Source of the DNA: Anadara kagoshimensis
Lineage: Eukaryota; Mollusca; Bivalvia; Arcoida; Arcidae
DNA: 64,000 nt
Assembly: GCA_021292105.1 (NCBI GenBank)
Contig: CM037861.1
Location: 52,168,920 to 52,232,919, forward strand
Direction of reading: 5' to 3'
Part shown: in pieces, positions 46,076-58,165 of the stretch
How positions within the stretch are numbered: position 1 is the first letter of the stretch
Layout: every line of letters starts with the position of its first letter
The notes under the pieces: generated by a model
The model's database searches: none
Told to the model about the DNA's origin: nothing
What the model saw: the letters and a program-made list of their open reading frames with translations, nothing else
Program-made: the position numbers and the translations under genes

Positions 46076-47700
46076 GATTAAACCCTAAAAAAAGAAAATT
46101 ATAACTTGCTGCAAATACTCTGATGGCATTCCTGATGTGGTGTTAATCAACGACCAACGTAAATTCCCTTCACATGCAGTTCATCATAATTCTATCTGGA
46201 AAGTCTTAAAAACTGCAAAAACTGCAATCACTTTCCTGGTGTGGCTGTATGTATCCTAATAATACCTTTACAGCTATAGTGAATTTTTTTTACCTGAACC
46301 TGCCTTAAATATACAATGTCAAGATATTTAAACATAAAAGTTGAGTAGGTTTGAATACCTGAATGCACACAACTATAAAGTTAGTAGTACTCATTATGGG
46401 ACAGACATGTACCGGCACCTATATCCGGTAAATTCCAGTGAAAACCTATATATATATTTTACATTCATAAAACTTACCAAAATTGTTCAATCTGTAGAAT
46501 TTTTAGTGTTTCATCCAGTTCAGACATTCTTATGTCTAAAAGAAAAAAGAAACATTAATTTAGTATATACTATTTTCCCAAATAGATAGGTATTCTATTT
46601 ACTGGGGTGATAAGGTGAGTAAATCCATTAGAGATGTAGATAATATGTCCTGGATTCATTGAGGCGTATCAATAAAAATTGTGGGAGGTGGGAATAACAA
46701 AATCAAATACATATACGATGTATTCAGAAAAATCATATTTTTTATATGTTTATTGGTTATTTTGTAATAAAAACATTTTATGAAGTACAAAATGTAAAGA
46801 TGCACATAGTGTTTATTAACTAACCAGGCATTACAAATTGTCAAATTTCATATAAAAATTACCATCCTTGAAATTACTCAAAAGAATTCAGTGCACATTT
46901 TAATTTTAAAATATTTTATCTTATTCTGCTGTTGCTCTCTCTCCCTCCCTTTTTTATCTTTCTCCTTTTCTCTATCTCTCTGTGTTAACACAGACCACCT
47001 GTTATAATGATGTCAAATTGGGAAACCCCTTTGTTAAATTATGCAACTGTCTTGGTAGCATATCTGGTAGAGCAATCCCCCTAAGGTGGTAGGATCCTAT
47101 GTTAAAGAATTCTGAGCAACTTTACAAATTTCCCCTATTTACACAAAAACTTGTCCGACCTATTTCTATTCAACTCCTCAAAAGTTATATACATGTATTT
47201 ACTTAACAGGTGAAGATCAGCCAGGTGTACATCATGTATTTTACAGGAGTTTATCATATACAGATGCATTTTACAAGGGTTCAACATATACAGGATCATT
47301 CAAATTAACTGACAATACATATTAATTGAATAATTCTGAAAGCTAAAATACAGCAATGCACTTACCCTGAGCATCAAGTTCCAATTATCATGTTGGTTAT
47401 ATTACTACTTTACCTGTAACCTGTTGAACACAATAGTGACAAGGCAGGTCAACCATCAGATTGCATGGCCAATTGGTTTTATTGCCCAATACCAAAACAG
47501 GTTTTTAATGGGGATACAGACTTAAGTTGCAGGTATTTAATGGTTAAATTAGTCTCTATGTGATACCCGAAAGGGGCAAAGGGGCGGGTAAAGTCGTTAC
47601 ACATCTTTGAGAAATAAAAGGTTGAAAGTGTCCATAGCATGTTTAAGTTGTGCAAAATGGAACTAAGGTTTCCTAAATCCAGGATACATGTGACGAGCAT
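46076..47700. other. AT-rich region, no gene recognised
   Basis: 47050-47105 ('cttggtagcatatctggtag' and 'agcaatccccctaagg') may be a decayed SINE head. A CT-rich tract lies at 46930-46980. No exon was found. Confidence 0.4.
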
Positions 47701-48330
47701 CATTACATCACCTGGAAAATGCATTCGCTCCTGTCTAGTGTTTGAAACAACTCGAGTGCTAAAAGTTATCTAATCTGTGGTGGGCAACATTGCCGTAGGT
47801 TGCCGCCCCATATTTGCATCATCATTGCAACTGCTAAGTCAGCGACAGCGTGATAAGAAGCCATTTTCAAAAGGTTACTTACCACGTTTTCAAGTAAAAA
47901 ACCCAATGCAGAAAAACGGCATCAGTCCAACATCCAATATCAAGGGTAAGAAAGTATCAATCTCAACCAGAAATTTGCATAACACTGTTAATTTACACCG
48001 AGGGCAAATTTTAGGCTTTTAGGTGTTGGCGTTTGAAGAAGTTGCCGTTACATAATAAGTCGGGGTCAATGTGACTTTTCTTTGGTTACCGTCACGATAA
48101 GATCCCCTGCCCCCTCATTGAATCTTAAGCCGACGCACTGAAGAATGTGTCACATGTTTTCTTTTTGGGCTCCAAAGCAATTGCCATTTAAATCGACGTC
48201 TGTCGTTTTACAAACTTTTGGCGCGAAAACCATATGGTGCACATGCGTGCTTTGGTCTACACAAAACACGGTTACACTTACTGCACGATTGTTTCGCTAG
48301 CGAAATACTGATGGGGTGTCGTTTGATACC
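47700..48330. promoter_or_regulatory. GC-richer island, possible promoter or first exon
   Basis: Composition rises clearly above the flanks, with many CpGs. It carries an E2F-like palindrome TTTGGCGCGAAA (48217-48228) and a 'tttcgctagcgaaa' palindrome near 48291-48304. The plus strand is open at 47777-48022 from a GTG, with a GTAAGA donor-like site near 47946. The minus strand has a 32-codon ATG frame starting MASYHAVADLAVAMMMQIWG near 47863. None resembles a known protein. I treat it as a possible transcription start region and no more. Confidence 0.25.
48217..48228. promoter_or_regulatory. E2F-like palindrome
   Basis: TTTGGCGCGAAA; the complement reads TTTCGCGCCAAA, a classic E2F consensus. 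It stands in the only CpG-rich island in this part of the window. A chance match cannot be excluded. Confidence 0.3.
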
Positions 48331-48399
48331 ATAAAATGAATTTATGTTTTTATAAAGTCGAATTTAATAAATTTATAATTTATGACGAACACACAGACA

Positions 48400-48700
48400 A
48401 ATAAAAATGGCTGTTCATCCGCTAATTGCAACAATGGGGATTTCCAAAATTCTTTTAACCAAGTCCTAACATATAGGTTCACGACCTTGAAAACGGGCAA
48501 ATTATTTTTTCACGAGGGAAGTGGGGTAAGTGCTCTCGAAGCGTAAACACCTCCTTATTTATGTTGTCATGTGCTGATTTTGAATTTTTATTAACTTGAA
48601 TAATACATTCAAAATCAGCACATGACAACTATTTTGAATTCATTATTTTAATAAAAATTCAAAATCAGAACATGACAATGCTAACTTATTTTATAATACC
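48400..48700. repeat. Family F fragment and nested inverted repeats
   Basis: 48425-48555 follows the family F order ('gggaagtgggg', 'gtgctctcgaag', 'taaacacctcc'). At 48567-48677, 'gtcatgtgctgattttgaat' faces 'attcaaaatcagcacatgac' and then 'attcaaaatcagaacatgac', making alternative hairpins. Confidence 0.55.
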
Positions 48701-50258
48701 ATAAAATCGAATTTATGATCTTTCAAAACGAATTTATGATATCATAAAATGCCCCTACTGAATAGTAAAATGGCACCCCATAAATAAAAATGTTAAAGCA
48801 AAGCAAGGAGTGCGAGGTTACACTTATTTATTTTTTCTTTATTTTTTTTAAAAACATTGAAATGCTTATATTGTATTTTATCGTATCAACTTTATATATA
48901 GATTTTGTAAATAATTACTAAAAGGGTTACTTATAAGTGATTTTAATCATTATACAGGTTTTTATTAGTATCTTATATAGTTGAGAACTGATTTTTATGC
49001 ATTATGTGATAAAAGTGTCTCATAAGTCTTTTAGGCTGGATGTCGTAATTCTTATATGTAAATAATGTTTTTATGTATTTGTTATTGTTTTATGACATGT
49101 GACACTATAATAAAATATTATTATCATCATTATTATTATTATTATACTAAATCATTAAAAATCATTAATAAATGAACTAATCATAATAAATGTAACCTGA
49201 ATAACCCAGCGTGTCCGTTTTGATTGGAGGTGTTCATCTAATTAATGGATCATTATAATATTATTTCCTCCCCCTATACACATATCAATATGACGAACAT
49301 TCAAATTCTCTGGAATTACACGCATTTTGTTTATATTTAAAAAATATTATTAGAAGAAAATCGACAGTCAATAAAATCATGAATAATTTACTTAATACCC
49401 AATGTTGACCCAGACCTCCATATGTACATTGTACTCTGCACAATCTCATATTCACGGCAATTTTCATTAAAACTCTTTATTAGCAGTTAAACAGCGGAGA
49501 GGTTAACAGAAAACAATCTTTCTAGTTTTATGCATGTCTTTGACTTGGACACCCATGTATTGTGCTCTGTATCTCCTCTGGATATGACAAACGTTCATGA
49601 TAGATTTCATTAAAATTGCGTGTCGCTGTCTTTATAAATTTTGAAGCATTCTAGCTCTCATTTTGCTATTGTGTTATGTTGCTTTCACTGTTTTCCATTA
49701 TGTTTTTTCAAGCAGCTACAACTTCATGAATAGTTGAAACAGTAATGTTGTTCCAAAAGTAAAAAGCACACGTGCTTATGTGTGGGTGTGGGTGTTGGGG
49801 GTACATGGTTTGACAAATTCCAATCTTTAGGGTAATTTTAAATGTGCTACTTCTGATTTATAAAATAGAGCACCCAAAAGACAAAACTGTTTCATTTTGA
49901 GTCTTGGGTCTGGGGTATTTTAATTATTAATTACCTAATATCGTTATGACTAATTAACTGAGGATATAACAAAACATGCGGACGTGATCCACTGACAATA
50001 TTGGTTAATAATAATAGGATGTGATACTTTAAAAATCCTTGTGAGGCTGTCGGTGTCGAATATCTTCGTTCGTTGTTTTACTTACCATAATGAATAAAAC
50101 AGAGTATTAGAACTTCACAGTACAAGGTGATATTTTCTACTTTCAAGGTCGTCAAAACAGTTTTACCTTGTTACTGCTGCCAGAACAATATCAAATATTT
50201 TCGTTAGCATATTTATTTTCTCGTGTAACATCCTAGTCATATTATATTGATGTTTCAA
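48701..50258. other. AT-rich region, no gene recognised
   Basis: Contains a short ATT repeat at 49125-49145. Nothing exon-like was seen. Confidence 0.45.
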
Positions 50259-50521
50259 GCCCCGGTTTCACGATCATTCCTTAAATAAGATTTCCCTTAA
50301 CTGAAATACGGTAAATTTTAACAACATTCTTTGGCACTACAAATAAACGATTCGACAAAATTGAATTTCAGCTGTAATAAGTTTAAACTTATCTTAAAAA
50401 GACACCTTTAATTCCTGAGTATCTTAAAAAAAAAAAACCAACAACAAAATTATTACAGTATCAAATATGCCAGATCAGTTAAGAAAATTCTTAGTTAAGA
50501 AATGACTGTGAAACCGGGGAC
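50259..50521. mobile_element. TIR mini-element family A, second good copy
   Basis: Left 'gccccggtttcacgatcatt', right 'aagaaatgactgtgaaaccg' then GGG, inverted; 263 bp. The inner region is A/T-rich as in 14340-14598. Confidence 0.85.
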
Positions 50522-51822
50522 TGATTCTTACCAATAGTTGGTAAAAGAACTGTAATTAGCTATTTCGATTTGTGAGTATCAAGGTCAAGGTCAAGGTCAC
50601 AGGGAAATAAAAACTTTGAAAATTGCAGTAAAAGAATTGTATTTATAAGCTATTTCGATTTGTGACTATCTCACTTCACAAATAGACATTAGGCTTTACT
50701 TCTATAACTAGAGCTCTGCTGCATAGGTTTGATTTTTTCCATTGCCTTTTATATGTTTAATTCAAACAATTCCTAACCATATATTTTGTATTAATTTTAA
50801 TTGATTAATAGATTCAATTCACCACGAAATGTTGCATGACAGAATTTTAGCATTTGGACAATGTCATGTACTGTACACTGTATTATTGTATGCCATTATA
50901 TAAATGTTAATTGTATCTGTATTGTCATGTAATTGTACATGATTAATATTGTATGCCAATGTATGTATGTATGTATAATACCACCTCCAGTGGTTTTTGA
51001 GAGACAAATTTGATTTGATTCGATTTTGTCTTGTGCTTTATTAATGTTACACGGCAATTCAAATACCACAAGAACAAACAAATACCGGTTATGCTATGTC
51101 AGATCCTTCAGTTGTATAAAATGTTGCTTGCAACGACATTGTGGTATTACTCAGTCTTTTACGAACTAGAAAAAATTTTGCTTTTTATAACCAGCTTTGC
51201 TTGATACGAATGGTGTCCAATGCAGATTTTGTAACCACGGTTATCCAATGGGTAATATTGTAACATTACGCGAAGTTAACACACCGAATCCGGAATAGTT
51301 CAACTGACTTAATTATTAACTTATTTTTTGCCGGGCATGTTAGTTCAGTGTTTGAACATTACGTGATGCTATGTTGTATGTAAATAATACAAAATTCATA
51401 TACGAGTCTTTTTTATTTTAAGTCACGAAAACAAATTTATCAAATTAAAGTTGAAAACCCTATCGGTAATTGAATACATACACTTAGTAAGTAAACCCCT
51501 TAATGTCTTTCCGAGGACTCTTCACCTACTAACGTGAGTAATTTCCGTATTAAGTTTTATTTTAGTAATGACTCTAAAGAGGACACATTTTCGGGAGTAA
51601 TTTCTGCGAATCGAAATTGCAGATTATACAGATGCATTGTATATATATTGTATATATACATTCTGAAAAACAGAAGCTGTTGATTATAAGCACATACGTA
51701 AATCACATCCGGGCAACTCGTAGTTAGAGACGTTCGTAGGGGGTAACATATATACATATATATTTATCATCACTGACCCATTTCTACTGAAGAAAAGTTT
51801 TTGAACTGTTAAGTTTGGAACT
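50522..51822. other. Upstream region of the PDZ gene
   Basis: No upstream exon was recognised. A TATA-rich segment ('acatatatacatatatattt', about 51748-51767) lies roughly 55-75 bp before the ATG and could set a start site, but TA-rich runs are common here. A (TGTA)n patch is at 50960-50976. Confidence 0.35.
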
Positions 51823-51936
51823 ATGTCTGAGGATCAGCCAGTTTTAATTCGATTGAGGAGAAATCAGTCAGGGACACAGTGGGGATTTCGGATGCATGGA
51901 GGGAGGGACCAAGGATCGTGCTTATATATACAAAAG
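51823..51936 (+). CDS. PDZ protein of ZASP/PDLIM type, first coding exon
   Basis: 38 codons, starting MSEDQPVLIRLRRNQSGTQW and continuing GFRMHGGRDQGSCLYIQK. The WGFR loop after a short basic strand is the carboxylate-binding loop of PDZ domains, and the 'LRR...WGFRxxGGxD' pattern right at the N-terminus is characteristic of Alp/Enigma proteins (PDLIM1-7, LDB3/ZASP, Drosophila Zasp52), which tether alpha-actinin and other partners at Z-discs and stress fibres. An in-frame TGA lies seven codons upstream of the ATG. The exon ends ATACAAAAG before GTTGGT, a weak but acceptable donor, phase 0; the alternative donor four bases on (GTAAAT) would break the frame into exon 2. The exact subfamily needs the later exons (LIM domains), which are outside the window. 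Confidence 0.85.
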
Positions 51937-52595
51937 GTTGGTAAATGATAAAGATATATTCATCCTTTAACTCATATAGCAGGACAGTATTCCAAACTTT
52001 TAAAAAGTTTAATTACTCCACGGAATAGATTCTATTTGTTTAATTTCAACTTTAAAGTTATTGAAATTTTATCTGTATTTTTAGTTATGTTGAAAATACT
52101 TTTGATTTAATTTTATTTTGGAATTAGTGTAATCTGGCACTGAGGTTTCTATACATACCCCATCCATCACACAAAACTTAGCTGTTTACTGTTTCTTATA
52201 CATCTAAACAGTCTCATTTCAACAGTACATATATAATATATTGTATGACATTTTACATACTTGCAACAAAAATACTGATAAATGATGTTAAATGTCCTCT
52301 TATAATCATCCAAGTAAATTATACTAGAAAATTGTCACATTATTTATATGGTGGCCCATTACTGTCATGTTAGCATGCTGTTCATACTAATCTTACAATA
52401 TTTGGCGACTTTTAAAGACGTATGTGTCTGCATCTCAAATTTAATGTGTCTGATATAATACTATTATATTTAATTAATCAATGCTAATCAGGATATTTAG
52501 AGATATAACTAATCCCAACATCCTCGTTAACAAAAACATGAATCTGGTCAATAAGTAGAAGGACATATAAGAATTCAGCAATTTAGATAATTTCT
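51937..52595. other. Start of PDZ intron 1, nothing recognised
   Basis: AT-rich intronic sequence without repeats I can define. Confidence 0.5.
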
Positions 52596-52890
52596 CTAAC
52601 CCTCCCGACCGTAAATCTCCCTTACTACTCTTAAATTCCCGACCCCTATCCATTACACCGTGTGTACCTGAATACTAATGAGTTTATCATTTTACTTACA
52701 TGACAATTAATAAACCTAAGTTTTTCTGTCTTTTTTACGTTTTCCCCTCACCCTCCCTGGCCTTAACCCTCCCTTACTACTCTTAAATTCCCAACCCCTA
52801 TCCATTACAACGTTTGTACCTGAATATCAATGGGCTTATCTATTTACTTATATAACAAATAATAAACCTAGAATTTTTTGCTGTCATTTT
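52596..52890. repeat. Tandem duplication, 152-bp step
   Basis: 'cccttactactcttaaattc' starts at 52619 and again at 52771, each followed by 'cccctatccattaca', 'gtacctgaata' and 'aataaacctag/a'. Lies in PDZ intron 1. Confidence 0.88.
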
Positions 52891-53264
52891 TTTGTAAAGT
52901 TCACCGAAATTGTTATCTCTTTACATTTTTGCATTATAAATATGCATAAATTAAAACTTAAACACAACAACTATTCATCCGATGTATAGTTTACAATATG
53001 ATAGATATTGTAAATACATATATATGTTACTAATTAGAACCACTGATTACACGTGTATGTATGTGTGCTACACGTGTGTGTATGTGTTGCACGTGTGTAT
53101 ATGTGTATTGGTGAATCTTAATCAAAGCATCAAACCAGATGATAAATGCATCAACGGGGGCGATATAAGAAGATACAACCACCATGCATATGTGTATATA
53201 TACAGTACAGACATGTTAAAAGTTTATAACTAACCCAACGAACCAAATTATTATCGAATTGACC
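52891..53264. other. Intronic, TA/TG-rich
   Basis: Includes loose repeats of 'tacacgtgtgtgtatgtg' at 53050-53105. The 83-codon plus frame across it is Cys/Tyr/Val-rich because of these repeats. Confidence 0.5.
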
Positions 53265-53440
53265 ATTAAATTCCACCCCTCGTTAGGTATATATATCGAC
53301 AGCATTTCGACAGCTACTGTCTATCTCGTCAACTAGCTATTCTATGTCTCGGCCACTCGGTAGCCTGGCGTTCTTTCGACTCTTTTTTCGTTAGTCTAGT
53401 GTTAAACTCTCGACGGGTCTATACTGTATTAACCCATAAA
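53265..53440 (+). repeat. Element X, partial copy
   Basis: 'ctcggccactcgg', 'tcgactcttttttcgttag', 'tagtgttaaactctcgac' and 'gggtctatactgta' match the right end of X at 35440-35520 and 58740-58815. Confidence 0.6.
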
Positions 53441-54646
53441 TAATTAACCTGTAATCTCTCAGCTAACTTTTTTGTCACAGTAGAGACACGTGTCTCTGTC
53501 TTCAATGATTTTTAGAAAAATGTATTAAAAATCAATAAAAAAAAAAAAGTCAACAATATCGAACACTTCAGTGCCAAATAAAAGAGTTGGGAGATGCCAA
53601 TATAATGTGTATGTTATACCCAATAGGTATGTAGACCTTGAGCATGTTGTCGGTAGAGATAACGGTAAATGATTATCAGATGTGTGCAGTGCCAAAGTCT
53701 TCATTAGAAGATGATTGTGTCCTCGGATTACCTCCTTTTTTTGCCAGATAGTGTAAATAAGTGATTAAACAGCGCAAAAAGTCTTTTAGCGAATTACGAT
53801 GTTTCGTATAAGATAGGACGTTGTATATTTTACACCCGATGGCTAAGATGGCTCGTGAGAGTAATTATGCTTACTGTATTTTGCACCCGATGGCTAACAT
53901 AGTTTGCGAGAGCAAGCATAGTTGCAACACTAAAATTGTTGTGTTAACTGTGTGAGCATGACAATAATTCTTAGCTTGCACCAACAAAACATGGTTGAAT
54001 TAAATAGTTTTATTGAATCTGCATTACTCTTAAGGAGCATGATCACAGTGTTAGTGGTGTGTGAATGTATGATTTTGGCCAGAGCACTATAGCAACGTTT
54101 AAAACGGTTGCAAGTAATGGAACATTGACGCTGCAATCTGCTTGGCCTCATCTATACATGTTTGCTTTCTATAGAGGTCGATGACAAAGCTACAAGAAGT
54201 ATTGAATTTGGAAATCAATGTCTTCTGTTACGGCACTTAAAAATTTGAGGGTACATTATAAAACCCCTTCAATCATGAGTTTTCATATGAGCAACTAAAA
54301 TCAATTGTTCAACCGGTTTCCAATCAGCAAATTTCATTTTAATTAGCTCATGCTTAACAATAGTTTTAGTTATAAAATAAACAATTTTCAAATTTTATTT
54401 ATTGTGATTAAATCTCAAATGTAAATATATCTGGTTGTTTTTGAAGGAAATTAAACAATGACCAATTTGTTGATTGTTGTGTGTATAATTGCGGTGTAAT
54501 GCTCGATTGTATTGTTGTGTGTATAATTGCGGTGTAATGCTCGATTGTAACGGCTGATTAATTTATAGACGTTAATTGTGCTAATCACTTGTTTACGATT
54601 ACCAGTTCGTTTCAGCTTCTAATAAAATGAAAATATATTTTTGTTT
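53441..54646. other. Intronic, short local duplications
   Basis: 53840-53930 contains two copies of 'cacccgatggctaa(g/c)at' followed by 'g(t/c)gagag'. 54481-54550 contains 'gtgtataattgcggtgtaat' with 'gctcgattgta' twice, 38 bp apart. No exon was seen. Confidence 0.55.
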
Positions 54647-54802
54647 AAGGAATGACATTTACTTTGACTGTACTGCATGGAGTTATGCAGTAGAATGGAC
54701 TGTCTCAAATTAAATGAAAGCCGAAGGCTTTCATGGTTATTTGAGACAGTCCATTCTACTGCATAACTCCATGCAGTACAGTCAAAGTAAATGTCATTCC
54801 TT
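54647..54802. repeat. Perfect 64-bp inverted repeat
   Basis: 54647-54710 and 54739-54802 are exact reverse complements over 64 bp, from 'aaggaatgacatttactttg' to 'ggactgtctcaaat' in the left arm. The 28-bp centre holds a further small stem ('tgaaagcc' / 'ggctttca'), so nearly the whole 156 bp can form one hairpin. It lies in PDZ intron 1 and would be in the pre-mRNA. 55071-55107 resembles part of one arm. Confidence 0.95.
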
Positions 54803-54899
54803 ATATTTACAATCATTTGTAACTTTTTCAAATAAACACAACATATAAACTGACATTTTAACACTTTTCATAAAAGAAAAACAACTTTAACTACCTCGT

Positions 54900-55110
54900 T
54901 AAAAATTGACTGTTCCAACTGTCGGCATCATTGACGTATTGCCGGCCACGCCCACAATGTTCCGACAAAGGCTGACATCACGGTACCAAAGCAGCGTCAC
55001 GGCAACTAATGACGTACTAGTATCAGTGACGTCATTAAATGGTACAATTCCCTGGTCGCGTGCTCCATTCAACTGCATCGAGTCATGAAGTAGAATCGAG
55101 GTCAAACACT
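54900..55110. promoter_or_regulatory. GC-richer intronic patch with CRE-like sites
   Basis: TGACGTAT (54932), TGACGTAC (55010) and a full palindromic TGACGTCA (55027-55034) occur within about 100 bp, plus TGACATCA near 54973. This could be an ATF/CREB-responsive enhancer or internal promoter of the PDZ gene. Alternatively it is part of a mobile element together with the neighbouring hairpin. Frames of 60-71 codons are open on both strands but match no family I recognise. Confidence 0.3.
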
Positions 55111-56565
55111 GCATTGAAGCAAAAACAATGTGATTGTAAATATATCTGAATAGTATTATTTGACAATAACCAGAGCAAAACTAACTCGACACAACAAAAC
55201 TAATGAAATACAGCGCATAATGAGGACGGTGATCATCAAACTAGACACAATAAAAGTTTGAAGTTATTCCAGTTATTATACTACCAGAGGGGTTCCAATG
55301 AGCATTCTATTATTATATTGGATCTTGATTGTCAAGAAAACTTCGAAGTTATTTCTGTCCAGAACAGAAGACATGGGTTCTGAAAAGCTGTCGATTAGTG
55401 TTGAATATTGATTTACAACAATATTTAACTAACTGCTTCACATGTACCATAAGTGAAAGAATCTTGGCTAGGGTGTGAAACACAATTACTTCACTCCATC
55501 CCACTCTACTCTACATGCACCAAAGTCACTACGGACACAATGCAATAGTTATATTACATAGGCACAAACGTGTTAATTAATATATGCACAAATCTTTAGA
55601 CCACATGGTCAAAAAACAACCAAGAGAAGCAGCAATTTATTTGCAGTAACCTTTCAGGCTCAATTTAAAAATGACATAGGTCACCAAACAGGTGCTATTT
55701 AAGCGTTATCCGAAGGTTACACAATAAATAGTTGGTTTTGCAACAAATTATATTTTTTAAATAAATTCTCCTTTTTTAAAAAAATACACTGACTAATATG
55801 TGACTAAAGGAATTAAATGTTAATGTTATCGAATGACTTGTTTTAAAGTAGTACTTTCTGTATTTTTAAAGTTGAGTGAAATTTTATAGTGATACAAGGC
55901 TGATAAAGATGATGGCTATCATTTACAAATAATTGTATAGTTTTATACAATATCATATACCCAAAAATGACACAGCGCATATTTGTATTGTGACAGTTCA
56001 ATTATTGTGTCACACGGCAAATTGAAACATGTTATAAATGCCATCTCTTCAGTGCTAAATTCAATAAATAATTGCATTATTGACCTTTAGGTTAATATAA
56101 TTAACTTAAAATTATTTCAAATATCTGACAAAACTTGATTCTCCGATAGCAGTAAAATGAAAGGAAATTTAATCTAATTTAATCATTCCAAAGCCGCCGT
56201 ATGCGCATATAGAGTTTCAAGAGTAAACCCCAATTACTCGTGTGAGCTGACACTATTTAAAACACTTGCCTTAAGAAATCACATGCTCAATCGAACTTTA
56301 TTAAAATAACAGTGGTTTCCTTCTCTCTCTAGACGGCATGAACTTTGATGTCTGCATCTGTGCACAACACAAAGCTGTATTTTGATATAGTCCCTTGTAG
56401 ACATCGTTCGATGAACTTGCGCAAAAAACTTCATGTTTTTCGAAACAGAACTAGTTAACAACTGCAAGTGAAAACAGTAAACAGTATTATTGCACGTCTG
56501 CATAATGACAGTGGTGATAGGATTGGAGAATATAGTGTTACAAAAACCAACGTTATTATAATGTT
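55111..56565. other. Intronic, nothing recognised
   Basis: AT-rich; no exon or defined repeat. The minus frame at 56279-56620 ends in the TIR element and is not family-like. Confidence 0.45.
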
Positions 56566-56809
56566 CTACGGAAACGCATTTAGGACCTCTTAAAATATTT
56601 TTAAAATAATTCGTGCCCACGAATTAAAATTCGAGGGAACGGATTACTAATCCGTGGGAACGAATAACTTATCTGTGAGAGCAAATTATAATTTGAGGGA
56701 AAGAGTTATAATCCGCGGGACTGAATTATAATTCGAGAGAACGAATGGATATCTGTGGGAACGAATTGATAATAAAAAAAATTTAGAGGTCCTAAATGCG
56801 CTTCCGTAG
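56566..56809. mobile_element. TIR mini-element family E with internal palindromic units
   Basis: Left end CTACGGAAACGCATTTAGGA then 'cctcttaaa'; right end 'tttagaggtcctaaatgcg' then 'cttccgtag', inverted. Between them are about six units of the type 'attcg(t/a)g(g/a)gaacgaatta', each itself nearly palindromic. 244 bp, non-coding. Confidence 0.88.
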
Positions 56810-57599
56810 GATTCAAATGGTATAACATCTTAAATAAAAAACTAAAATGATTATTAGTTGTATGATGCAGAGTTAAACATAAAACATCTCAAACTACCAA
56901 TACATGGTTATTAAATCTTTCGGAACATGAGGTCTCACCGCTTCGTCTAGAAATGTTTGAAAAATTGTGTTTTTGCAGATATGTTCCAAATGACTTGATT
57001 TCTTCATGCTTAGGCTTTTTTCAGTCAAAGGTGGGGGTACAAATGCTTTATATATTGGACGTCCGATATTACAGTTGTCATATAATAAATTTTCAGATAA
57101 TTCAAAAATTTACAATATGCATAACAATAGTACATAACTCGCATCGAATAGTTGTTGTCAATGCCTAATGTGGAAAAAATCATTGCATGTATTTGTGCCG
57201 AAACATATTTTATTTTAGTAAGTTGATATGATAGGATATCCTCAACTTCTCTTTGTAAATAGTATCACTTTTCTGTGATATAATTTTGATATAATTGTCT
57301 ATACATTTAAGTTATAAGTATTTGTGTATGTATAAATTCAATATCGAGTATAAACGAAATACCTTAGTTATCATGTTGTCATGAAAATCACCGGATTAAT
57401 AGTCAATGATATGAAATCTATCTACACAAGTATGTGGTCAAACAATTTTAATGTATGGTGACCAGCTGTATAGTTCTTCCAACTGACCACTACTGTCATG
57501 TGCTACTTTTGAATTTTTATAAAATAATGCATTTAAAAGACTATATAGGCCATACATTTATTCGCCTAAGATTGTCTTAAGATTTTTAAGTTCGAATTA
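56810..57599. other. Intronic, nothing recognised
   Basis: AT-rich. 'ctgtcatgtgctacttttga' with 'atttttata' at 57494 echoes the inverted-repeat block at 48567. Confidence 0.45.
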
Positions 57600-58165
57600 T
57601 CTTGATGCAGAAAATATGTATTGCATTACATTTTGCACTGTAAATATATTAATTTTAGCGTGTACAATTTAGCGGAAATTATAGTTTGGGAAATGCACGC
57701 TAATTCTCATGGATCAGCTTGAGCGCAATGGTGCTCAAATACAAACATACAAGTCCATGTCCAAATTTCAATCCAAAATTCAAAGTAAAAACTTTTAAAA
57801 ATTAGCAACTTTAGCTAATTAGGTGAACTTCCACCAGGGAAGTGAGACCGAGTGCCTCGGAAGGGTAAGCACCGCCTGTTTAGCTACACACTAAAGCAAG
57901 AAATGGATATTTCATTACATTTAGCAATGAAAATGTATTGATTTTTGCGCAATTTACAGTTTAAGTGGACTTGAATTAGCGTGATTTTAATGGATCAGTT
58001 TAAATGCGCTATGATGATCAAAAATATGTCCAATCACAATCACAAAGCAAAGTTAAAACTTTGGAAAACTGGCAAATTAGGTTAAGCATGTGAACTTCCA
58101 CCAAGGAAATGATACCGGGTGCTCCGGAAGGGTAAGCACCTCAGGTTTAGCTGGCTATATCCGCC
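57600..58165 (+). repeat. Family F repeat, two tandem copies (~270-bp step)
   Basis: Both copies run: 'cattacattt(t)agca', 'atggatcag', 'caaagt(a/t)aaaactt', 'gtgaacttccacca', 'gggaagtga' or 'ggaaatgat', 'ggaagggtaagcacc' and 'gtttagct'. Similar units occur at 62775-62895 (plus), 63565-63710 (minus) and 62075-62200 (minus, partial). Confidence 0.7.

Noticed and set aside
54900-55114. Coding exon (60-71 codons open on both strands)
   Set aside because: Open on both strands without splice pair or family resemblance; kept only as a possible regulatory or element patch.
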